Assembly (NCBI RefSeq): GCF_046630445.1
Contig: NC_092333.1
Span: 186,497,001 to 186,561,000, forward strand
Reading direction: 5' to 3'
DNA length: 64,000 bases
Source of the DNA: Rutidosis leptorrhynchoides
Lineage: Eukaryota; Streptophyta; Magnoliopsida; Asterales; Asteraceae
The notes under the pieces were generated by a model. The model saw nothing but the letters and a program-made list of their open reading frames with translations, was not told the DNA's origin and searched no databases. Below, in pieces: positions 34,318 to 43,775 of this stretch (its first letter is position 1; each line of letters begins with the position of its first letter). The translations under genes and the position numbers were made by a program.

Positions 34318-35027
34318 TTAATAGATTAATAGGTATAAGATATAAAAGATTAATAGGTATGGAGCTTTAAAAGCTTTTAGGAGCTTTTAATTAATACTGA
34401 ATTTTTATGAAAAGCTGATACTTAAAGAAAAAAATTTCGTTTGATTAAAAGAGTTTAAAGTGTTTAGAATTAACAAATACAAGCTACCACCTAGTTTTGT
34501 GAAAGATACCTACTAAGATGAATCTTGATTAGTAAACATTTATCAAGTTTACAATAGCAATTTCGTACGTAAGATCTATGTGAAAACCGTATATCTAATT
34601 CAGCTTTAGTAACATTTTGCGACTTCAATCACCCATATACTTTCAATAGAAGAGAATTGAACACATGAACTTATAGAACACCGACCAAAATTTATATTTT
34701 ACCGTGGGATCGTAACATAAGATTAATTAAGATATACTCCATACAGGACAAGTTAGATGCCTAGGATACTCCCAATCTTTAAGGGTCGATTTTTAATACA
34801 CACGTGCACATGTACTTGGAATTTTTGTGGATTTTTATGTTGCTGTCTTTATTTTTTCTTCATGGATTTATTTGTTTATTTTTCAGCTATACATATAAAA
34901 ACATTGTTTTGTGTGAAAAGCTTGTAAATACACTATTTAAATGAAGTACAGTATCTAACATTGTATTCAGGAATCATTAATAAACAATTGGATACCTCGA
35001 TAAAACAATATTCGAATTGTTAGAATA
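34318..35027. other. Intergenic stretch with no recognised gene
   Basis: Begins with three short repeats of attaataggtat (34318-34380), possibly debris of the Helitron 5' end. The rest is AT-rich with no open frame or motif I recognise. Confidence 0.5.
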
Positions 35028-35062
35028 TTTTACCATCATCTTTTTTTTTTTTAAGGCGAGAA

Positions 35063-35064
<2 letters not shown>

Positions 35065-35148
<84 letters not shown>
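35065..35148. repeat. (TA)n microsatellite next to the LINE 3' end
   Basis: About 42 TA units between the poly(A) and the LINE coding remnant. Confidence 0.97.
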
Positions 35149-35151
<3 letters not shown>

Positions 35152-35309
35152 GATCTTCATCAAAATGATGAAGATAAGAGTCATACAATGGCGGAATAAA
35201 CTCGGCCATAAAGAAGATACAAATTGAACTAAAGACAAAGCATAAAAGACTAGGATCATCCATCCAAACATAAGAGTGGAACCCGTTGCAAAGCTTTGAG
35301 ATTAGTCGC

Positions 35310-36093
35310 TCAAAGGAAGGTCTTCAGTTTAATGTTACGCACCAAAACCGAACGACATAGAAATTTGCCATTGAAAACAAGATCATTGCGAGCCAACCAA
35401 ATTGCCCAAATAGACGCGGGGCCGATAAGATTCCAAAAATTTGAAGCTTTAATGCCCATGCCATAAAACCAATCATACGAAAAAAGCTCGATTGATCCCG
35501 GAATCACCCAATAAATCTTCCACCATCAAAACAAATCCGCCCAAATTTTAGACGACCACTTACAAAGAACCAAAAGATGATTGACCATTTCGATTTCCTT
35601 AGACGGGATATTGTTACCCCAAAACAATTTTGGCCAAGAAGGAGAAGACACAATATTAGATTGAACAAGAAGGCGTACAGCTTCAGAAACGGTGTACACA
35701 CCTTCGGCAGAGGGAGACCACAACAATTGGACATCAACATTCGCAACACAAACAACAGTAGATAGCAAAGCCAATAATACATCCATTTTAATAGCATTAG
35801 CGAATGACAAGGGGCGAAAAAACAGGAACATTCCAAAGACAATTATCATGAGAATTGGAAGAAAAACAGTAGAATTGACTAACCGTTTCGAAAGGCGTAT
35901 AGAAATTATCGAACAGAGACGAGAAAAAATCCTTTAAAACTTTCTCATTAAGCCATGTATCATGCCAAAACAATATCTTGTCACCTCTTCCTAATTTCCA
36001 CTTCCAAGCATTCGTACCGACAATGGATTGAAGAGAAGAATCATGTTGCATATTCACCACGAGGCCACGGCTATTCCACGAGGCTATCCTCAT
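35310..36093 (-). pseudogene. LINE ORF2 remnant: endonuclease start fused to C-terminal region
   Basis: Opens MRIASWNSRGL, the characteristic start of the apurinic endonuclease domain of plant L1 ORF2. Within about 20 residues it jumps to NAWKWKLGRGDKILFWHDTW, which belongs downstream of the reverse transcriptase. The rest of the endonuclease and all of the RT (FADD-type box) are therefore missing. After frameshifts the zf-RVT-like tail follows: GVYTVSEAVRLLVQ, PSKEIEMVNHLLVLC, and near the end ASIWAIWLARNDLVFNGK. The ATG overlaps the ORF1 stop. Confidence 0.8.
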
Positions 36094-36704
36094 GGTTTGG
36101 ATTTAATTGGCGGAGTTTCGTCATCGGCCATATCTTGCATCACTATACCAAAATTGACCAATTCTTCCCTGAAAGAAATTTTTCTTCCCCCAAACGGATT
36201 ACGATTACGCTTATTCTGTTTCAAGACATTACCATCACCCACTACATGCCCAATTTCACTTTCTGTATCAAAAGCACTAGCAAGGTTGGAAATTAATTCA
36301 GCCCTATCTTTGACTTCAAGAACATTTTTACCCTTTGACTTGAGAATATTGGAAGTGTCACCATTCTTTGCAACAGTAGAATCGCTTATACACCTTTTCT
36401 TAATTTTATCACACGATTCTTTACAACCAAGATTAATGCACTGATCACCTTTAGTTGGGCTGTAACCTTTTATTTTAGATGCAAAAGAAGGATCATTATC
36501 AGAAGAGATAAGAGCCTGTGAATTGGAAGGGACAGATTTATTAGGGGAAATAGATGAAAGGGTAGGATAGTCATTAAGATTGAGAGTAAAATTGGTACGC
36601 TTTAAAGGAGAATTGGGTAGTGAAAAAGACTTATCAGCTTTGTCTACCCTCTCACTATGTAGGCCCATGTCTTTGACCTTAAAAGGGGACACCTTAATAT
36701 CCTC
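36090..36704 (-). pseudogene. LINE ORF1 C-terminal part
   Basis: An open frame of about 204 element-derived codons, polar and Ser/Lys/Asn rich (SLPNSPLKRTNFTLNLNDYP, NPFGGRKISFREELVNFG), ending in DDETPPIKSKP. It has no retained zinc knuckle. The apparent start codons (ATG ATG GTA AAA) lie in the duplicated target site, not in the element, so the true ORF1 start has been lost by 5' truncation. Position directly ahead of the ORF2 start supports the call. Confidence 0.7.
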
Positions 36705-36718
36705 TTTTACCATCATCT

Positions 36719-37205
36719 GTTACTACGCACTGTTTATTAGTTTGTCAATTGCGTTGACCTTACAAAAATTTTCTACTACCTGCTATTTAATTGATTAAGC
36801 ACATTAATTGGTATAAGGCTAACGAACCAAGTGTATAGTACGTGATGCCGAATTGACCACAAATCTCGAATTCCTGATTGAAATACTTGAATTTATTCAG
36901 AACAATGTTTATTCAACAAATATCTTCTACTTTAGAGGAATATGTCACGAATACATTTGTTTTTTAAACACCACGAATCAATTTTGTGTCCAGCAGAAGC
37001 GCTAAGGTCATCTTACGACAACCGGGTCAACATATGCGAGTTCATGTTCTATGTTGGCAACTTTGGCGTCCGCATGAATGAAGAATCAACTAATTTGGAA
37101 TCCTTTCATGTTTTTAATTATAATATAAATTGCTCAAATTAGATGGATGTTTTAGAATGTTATTTCTAAAATAAAATTTTGATAGTTAAAGACATTCCAA
37201 TTTGA
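36719..37205. other. Intergenic stretch with no recognised gene
   Basis: Nothing recognised; the longest frames are short and featureless. It ends with the first copy of the duplication gacattccaatttga (37191-37205) that flanks the retroposed tail at 37206. Confidence 0.5.
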
Positions 37206-37296
37206 GCTCGGGGGGCTTGATTACCCGAGATTTTACCTTCTATGGGGGAGCCAATGTGCTCGTTCATAGGAGGGTTTCCTCGCTTAAAAAAAAAAA
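37206..37296 (+). mobile_element. Retroposed 91-bp tail (severely truncated LINE or SINE)
   Basis: Begins gctcggggggcttga and ends ggtttcctcgcttaaaaaaaaaaa. It is flanked by gacattccaatttga (37191-37205) and gacattccaacttga (37297-37311), a 15-bp duplication with one mismatch. The tctcgccttaaaaaa end of the LINE at 35042 (minus strand) is similar to its ctcgcttaaaaaa end, so it may be the last bases of the same LINE family. A SINE is the alternative; I see no clear pol III A and B boxes. Confidence 0.72.
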
Positions 37297-37311
37297 GACA
37301 TTCCAACTTGA

Positions 37312-38326
37312 AGTGCTAATTTAAAACACTAAGGCAACTCTTAATGAAGATCTCGTTAATAATGGGATGAGAGCTGGGTTGTTTAGCTTCTAAGTTAGCT
37401 TAAATTTGAGCTAACACAACTAAGAGACACAAGAGAAGAGCCATCTCAATTAAGATTTAGCTCAACGAAGAACCATCCTAAAGAAAAATCAGGTCACGAT
37501 TCACTTTTGTGGTATTCTTTTTAGTTCCCTTAAAACGGATTTGAAGGTTACTCAAGAGGCACCTCGACTAGTGGTTGGTTTAACAAATAGAAGTTCTAAC
37601 ACACATTACAAGTTTAACGTAGACGACACAAGTTTAACTTAATCAGTGGATCTAGTTCAGTCAGCACAAGAAAACTTAGTTCACTCGGTACAAAACGCTG
37701 ATTTTCAACGAGAATAACAACTTGTTGATACGATTCAAAGTTTACATTATGCATTCAATAACCAAACTACATTACGTGCTTAACTTGTGTGTGTGTGGGG
37801 TTGTTTTAGAAGTTTTGAGGATCAAAGATGAGGAACCTTATCTTTTAGTGGTCGTTTTTACCTCGGGAAGAGCATTTCAGAATATCAGACTTTTCTAGAA
37901 AAGAATGACCTTTTATGATTTTGTCATCTATTCTTATTGCCTAATTTAGTAGTACTTTTTCCATTTTAGTTATAATTCTTTTTGTGTCTTTCTAGAAGTT
38001 AGCTGTTATATCATCATCACTACCCCTTACAAACCGTGTGGCTTAGTGCCACATGGCACCCTTCCATTCATCTACCCCTCTCCATCCATTTGTCACTCAA
38101 TTATTGGCCACCAAATTACAAGTATGCAACCCCAGAAAACGCCACGTGGCACTCTGTCACAGATATATTTTTGTACCCTACTGTTCCACAAGAAAACGCC
38201 GCTTAATTTCAATCCATCGGATTTCATCAGATGAATCGTCTTCATCTTCTTCCAAATTGAAAAACTTAATTTCAGTCTTCATCTTCATGTTCTTCCATCT
38301 GATTCAACAACCTTTTGAATCGTTGA
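37312..38326. other. Intergenic stretch, no gene recognised
   Basis: Low-complexity and AT-rich with no motif. From about 38030 the composition changes to C/T-rich with ccatctgattcaac-like sequence. An open frame from 38053 continues into the duplication at 38327 but lacks any recognisable domain. Confidence 0.4.
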
Positions 38327-38428
38327 ATTCAATTTGTAATTCCGTCTACGTTGAATCCGGTTGCAGAAACATAAATACCTACCATTCAATTTGTAATCCG
38401 GTCTACGTTGAATCCGGTTGCAGAAACA
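38327..38428. repeat. 57-bp tandem duplication in an open frame
   Basis: Copies start at 38327 and 38384; each reads attcaatttgtaat ... ctacgttgaatccggttgc and gives the peptide SICNxVYVESGCRN twice. The period is a multiple of three, so the surrounding open frame (38053-38484, plus) is preserved. I do not recognise the protein and do not claim it is a gene. Confidence 0.85.
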
Positions 38429-40944
38429 ATCCAACGATCGATCCGACAATGAAATCATTCAAACGATCGATTGGAGGAAGATGATGGCGTTGATACGTTC
38501 TTCTCGATGTCAACACAATCGTTAACATCATCTGATTTAACATATATGTAAGTTTCTATTTGTTATAATTATCGATTTACTTTCCTTAATCGCGCTAGAT
38601 AGGTTAGGTCTTTTTTTGGGTTTAAACACATTTAATTTGATTCTTCACTTTATTTGGATCCTTGATTTTCCTAATGTACATAATAATCAAATAAAGAGTT
38701 CCAGAATAATCAAGATTTCGCGTTCGAATCAATTGCTGGCATTCTAGGGTTTCTGAAAATCGCTTATGCAATCCAGGAAGAACCAAACGAACCTATTTTA
38801 TCAGATTATTTAATTAGTTGATTTGATTTGATATTGTTGATAGAATTTAATTTGGAAATTGAAGATGAGGTTGCAGGCTTAGAATGGAAGAGGGTGGGTG
38901 AATTTACAAGATATAGAGAAGAAAAGGTTAGTTCCTGTATAGTGAAATTCATACTGATCAACTTTGCACTAACTAACACAAGGCAGGTTACAATTTCCAT
39001 TTACAATGATAAAATGTATATGATTGTCTCATTTTTGGATACAGGGCATTAGACTAATCACAAATTTAAGCTGTTTTAGATTCACAGTTATGGGACTCGA
39101 CAAGTAGTTTTGTTAAGGTAACGCCTACACCCTGAAATAATAAGCTTGTTTGGTTGACTTTGTAGGTGTCGTTCAATTAATTAGAAGTTGATGGTTGTTA
39201 AAGATGTGGCAACTTTATAAAAATTTTAATATGATTTGTTGCACATATACAATTACTTATTTATTTTGTTACATAATAAGCTTATTTTGTTACAGTATGC
39301 AATTTATTTTCTTTAAAAATTCATGTATCTCATAATAAAGATGCTCAACTTGGAAATGCAACGTTCGAAAGATGGTAAAAACTTTGGAAAGCTGTTAAAT
39401 GGGTAAGTTGATACTTTATACGTAGTATATTATATGTACATGACATAGAGGTGTGAATCGTTGGCCATGGCTAATAGTAAATTTATCTGACAGTTGTTTA
39501 GAGTTCGCAAAATGGGTCAGATGACAGGTCAAAACAATGTCGACTGAAACTTGACACTTTTTTCACTATGGATTTTAGTGACCCATGAACGCATTTTTAA
39601 TAAATGATAACTGCCTCGCACCTGTTTACAAGGACGATAACCATACGGTAATAATCTGACCATTTGACTAGAGTTTAGAACCCAGAATGCATGGTTAGAC
39701 TCGAACCCATATGGTCTGCTACCCGTTTTCTACATCTACTCGAACCATACGGTAATAATGGCTGTAAATTTTTTTTATTTCTTTTTTGCTATAGGTCGTT
39801 CTTGACGTGGTCATTGATTGCTTCTTTGTTGAGTAAGTTTTTTCATACTTTTACACTTTCACAAACGGTACTCTTTTTTACAATTTGTTGTTAATTTTTA
39901 CGTGAAAACGTTCATAGTGTGCGATTGTTCAACGACTTGATGACACATTTGGTGATGGTTATGGATTCCTGATGCTGAAAATGGTTAGTATATATAGGTG
40001 GCTAATCTTACTGTTTTTTTTTTTTTCATAATAATGTCGATACTCTGTGAGTTTGAGCTTATATTAGTCCTTTCCAATAGGCTGCAACAGCCTAATGTCA
40101 ACTGCAAAACGTCGGAGGACATCAGTTCAAAATTATAATAGCTACTAATAACATGTTTCGAATTTGTAATCAATTTGAAAGATTTGTTCAACATGGTTTT
40201 TCTTCTGGTGCTAATACGTGGATTTTTTTTTCACTGTTTTTTATTCATGTTATTTTGTAGATAACAATTTGCATTTATGTAAATTGTTTTTGTTTTACTC
40301 CAGTGCCTTTGTCTATTTATTACTTGCCTAATATAATTCATTCATATTTTATAACAACAAGAACTCAAATTGCTATTCATTTAACTGCTGGTGCTTCATA
40401 TAATTTTCCATATGCGTATCCTTTTGGTGGTTTGGTTACAAACGTTGAAGGTACACCTTATTTGTTGTTTTAAATGTTTCCCTGATGAATCTGCGGAGTA
40501 ATGTCAATCGGTATATATTAATGCTTGACGAAATGGGCATCTTATGTTGAGCTGACAAGATATGGGTCATGTAAATTATGGTATATGGGTATTTTAAAAG
40601 AGGTTGGTTTGACTTCTGTTGGTCAAACTAAAATGGGTTATGGGCTGTGTTTGTACATATCTTTTTGGTAATTTCATTAGAGGTGTGGTTTGTGTTTGTG
40701 ATAGTGGTTCGATTAAGATTAATAGGTAATTAGGTATCATATGAGTGTGACTGATGTGCACTAATATCCTTCTTCTTGGATAGCCCATTGTATTACATTT
40801 ACATAGAATGTCTTTTTTAAATATAGCTTACTTATCACAGGTGTCGTCTCATTTGTTTGAAAAAAAATACACCCTTTCATGTTGTTGCAGGTTATAGTGG
40901 TGGTGTTGTATATATTTATATATCTCTACATATATAATCTCACG
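38429..40944. other. Stretch with no confident gene, possibly intronic
   Basis: Rich in T-runs and short frames, looking like intron or decayed gene sequence ahead of the LRR-kinase exon fragments at 40945. I find no exon here I can defend. Confidence 0.4.
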
Positions 40945-41144
40945 GGTTAGATACCTATCGAGCTACTCGGACTGAGAACTTAGATATATTGTAAGTCAGT
41001 CTAATTTGTTAACTACTTCAAGTTGATTTTTTTTTTTGAAATAATATATGTTTCAATGTTTCGTTGGCAAAGGGACCTCTCGAATAACAAAATTGGCTGT
41101 CCAATCCCTTCTCCACTTGGTGATTTCGAACATCTCATAAAATT
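40945..41144 (+). pseudogene. ERECTA-family LRR receptor kinase, two-exon fragment
   Basis: Exon B (41073-41144) is exactly 72 nt between an AG acceptor and a GT donor and reads DLSNNKIG...PIPSPLGDFEHLIKL, one leucine-rich repeat. Exon A ends at 40990 before gtaagt with IPIELLG ... ENLDI, with a one- or two-base frameshift inside. The split codon (TT|G) joins A to B as L-DLSNN. Known ERECTA and ERECTA-like kinases have ectodomain LRRs encoded by single 72-bp exons with this phase and very similar wording, so the source is probably that family. I found no further exons, kinase domain or signal peptide, so this is a fragment. Confidence 0.72.
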
Positions 41145-42320
41145 GTATCATTTCTTCATGTACTCACAAAGTATTTGGTCAGTTAACTTATTCTAGATGT
41201 ATACATGTCATAGTTCATCTATATGTTAATGTTCCCATTATACATGTTATAGCTCATCATGTATCCATTATTATGCAGATTTTGGGTCAGTGACTGTAAA
41301 TTATACTTATCTCAACAATCAAGTCTGCAGAGTTTTCCGATTTTCCCTTCTTACGTCACAGGTTAAAAGACATATAGATTAATATTTTTCCTTTATAAGT
41401 CTATGTTCTATTTAGTTGGTTTGTTCTTACCATTTCGTTAACTCATATCAATATAGTGAATTTCACAGTCAAACTAGGTACTTTTTTTGAAGATGAAGTC
41501 ACTCGCTCATTTTAGTTTTTCTATGATTACAAGTTATCAAATTTAACGTCACTTTTTCTTTTCTTTTCATTCGGAGTATATGGAATTGTTACCTTAAACA
41601 ATCATGCTACTTATTTTCTTTAATTACTACAAATCAATATATTAATTTTTTTTTATGAAATGTCAGTAGTGATGCCCCATTACTCGACACATCTATCTCC
41701 CATAGAAATATGCATGATTTATATTACCTTAGTTAGATAAAAGTCTTTTATCTTTTTTTGCTAATCGTATTTATGCCCTGTTGCAGCTAAGGTATATTCA
41801 AGCTTGATGGATAAAACAAAAGTGTGTGAGCGGGAACATGAGATTATATACGAGAGAAAGTTTGCGAAAGAGAAAAGTAAAGAAGACCATCTTTTTGTAG
41901 ACACATACAAGTTTGTGTAAAGCTATTAGGTTTTTACCTCTTATAAACCATGTGGGTCACTCGCCTTAAATGATTCTCTGTTTTTCTTTTGGTAATGTGA
42001 GTAATGGACTTGGTTGATTGTACAGAATCTGTAAGTATTAAAGATTTTGATGATGGTACAATACATATATTTATCAAAGATGCTATCTTTTTGGTTGATC
42101 TACCATACATATGCACAATTTTATGTTTATGGGTTTCTCGTATAACTTATTTGCCATTTGTATTATTTTTGAAAAGTGGAACTAGGATGTATATTAATAA
42201 TCCCTCCTATGTTGTTTTTGGTCATTTTGTAGTTGTCATGTAATCGTCATTTTGTACTTCTCTTTATCATACCGTTAATTCATATAACATATACGTTTCG
42301 AGTTTGTTTGATTAAGAGTC
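41145..42320. other. AT-rich stretch with no confident gene
   Basis: Sequence downstream of the LRR exon. A candidate acceptor at about 41279 (atgcag) opens a short frame that does not match the next ERECTA-type repeat. Nothing else recognised. Confidence 0.4.
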
Positions 42321-42337
42321 GCCATGCAATGCACGGG
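42321..42337 (+). other. Helitron-type terminal hairpin, decayed copy
   Basis: gccatgcaatgcacggg followed by ctcttaaagg, the same layout as the hairpin at 42586, but with CATG in place of CTAG after it. Probably a dead Helitron 3' end. Confidence 0.55.
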
Positions 42338-42559
42338 CTCTTAAAGGCATGTAGTAAGGTAAATATCACAAATCATGTATAATGTTAATTTGGTGCCTAA
42401 AAATACTATATAGTCCAGTTTTAATTGTATCAAACCATTAACATTAAATATAAATATTATCATTCGTCAACAATTTCGTCATTCTAAATGTATCGTACAG
42501 ATAATAACTATCAATTATTACGTTTTCGAATACTATATTTCTTAATGATCAAACATATA

Positions 42560-42615
42560 TTTTCATTTTATTTGATTAAGGGTCGCCGTGCAACGCACGG
42601 GCTCTTAAAGGCTAG
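42560..42615 (+). mobile_element. Helitron 3' terminus (hairpin plus CTAG|T)
   Basis: Hairpin ccgtgcaacgcacgg at 42586-42600, then gctcttaaagg and CTAG at 42612-42615, with T as next base. This is the canonical 3' end of plant Helitrons. The matching 5' TC end upstream was not identified, so the extent of the element is unknown. It could include the LRR-kinase fragment at 40945-41144. Confidence 0.7.
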
Positions 42616-43775
42616 TTTCTTTATGAATAGAGAGAATTTGTAATGTATATTTAAGTTGATGAATGAGAAATCTCTTTCTCTTAAAATTTTTGTTTTTATA
42701 TGGATGTAGGTCCTGGTGATTACAAGTGGTTTCATTTCAGTATTTGTGGTGGCTATGCTTCTATCAAGTATTGTTAGAGATCTCAAATCTTCATTTCATT
42801 TCATTTCTCTCTAATTGTGTTGGCTCTACCTTTATCAATAATCAATCGTGGGTGGTAATTTAGAGTGTTACTTGATTCAGATGGTGCTGGCTCTGTCTTT
42901 AACTTAGGGTTGAGATTCTCTATCTTAAATCTTCGTTTCATTTCTCTAAAATTGTGATGACTCCACCTTTATCAATAATCAATCGGTTTACTAATTCTTA
43001 GGTTACCAAGCAAAAGGGGCATATTCGGCTTCGATTAAAAATCTAATATTTGAAACCGAAAATTTCTTGAAAGCACATGTTTCCAGATCCAAGTACCGGG
43101 ATCATCAGAGTTGATCCAAATCCAAGATGCATTAGAACCGTAAAAAAAATATTACTGTATCATTTATAGCTGTTTAATGTTTAAATATTCTAAAATTCGA
43201 ACCGGTAAAAATCAAATCCGAAACAAAAAACGAAGTTATATGCAGAAAAAAAACCGAACTGGTAAAAACCGATTGAAAAAAAAAAAAAGAATGACTTTGA
43301 AAAATAATGGAAAGTACTTGTTCGGGCTACTCGAGAACTAGTATCGGACCTCATACTATGATATACACAGCCCAGTGAAATCACTCTTCGAGTGTTTTCA
43401 ACCCATCCTTGTCACCACTAAATATTTGTCATAGACATAAATCGAACATGAGACCTCTTGCAAGAAACTCAAGACCCCAATCACTTGTATTACTGGTTTT
43501 TTAGAACCCGAACCAGATGAAAAATGGTTTTGTGCACTCTACTTGAGATAGATACCACAGTTCTAAAACACAAAACCCCAGCCCAAAAACTTATCAATTT
43601 GTTCTACACAGAGACAGCTGCCTAAGCATTTTTTACTTCCCATGATGCCAAATATATGTTCTCACAAAAATAACAACCATATCATTCCTATGAAAAAAAT
43701 TAAAAACATTATTCATTGCAGTACAACAAGAGTAGTGAAACAAAAGATTAAAAACAACAGGAGATGCAATACAAA
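42616..43775. other. 3' flank of the RRM gene
   Basis: No gene. It contains a decayed direct duplication of about 60 bp: ctacctttatcaataatcaa at 42827-42846, repeated near 42963-42982, each preceded by cttcatttcat-like sequence. It also contains a 50-bp fragment of the large gypsy LTR (42985-43035). Confidence 0.6.
42985..43035 (-). repeat. 50-bp fragment of the large solo LTR
   Basis: gtttactaattcttaggtta and the following 30 bases are the reverse complement of 8622-8672 in the copy 1 LTR with about two mismatches. Its ends lack TSDs I can see, so it may be a patch inserted during repair. Confidence 0.75.

Larger units (their letters stand above)
35042..36704 (-). mobile_element. LINE (L1-type) insertion, 5'-truncated and internally deleted
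   Basis: Flanked by a perfect 14-bp duplication ttttaccatcatct (35028-35041 and 36705-36718). The minus-strand 3' end is a poly(A) (plus-strand T-run 35042-35052). An adjacent (TA)n tract is at 35065-35148. It encodes the C-terminal part of an ORF1 and the first residues of an ORF2 endonuclease, fused directly to the ORF2 C-terminal region. The long variable-length TSD plus poly(A) tail is diagnostic of target-primed reverse transcription. Confidence 0.92.

Noticed and set aside
36090-36716. A complete host gene starting at 36716
   Set aside because: The start codons come from the target-site duplication. The frame is the tail of a LINE ORF1.
43190-43384. A small minus-strand protein rich in Phe
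   Set aside because: The composition follows A/T-rich repeated aaccg-like sequence; no conserved motif and no promoter evidence.
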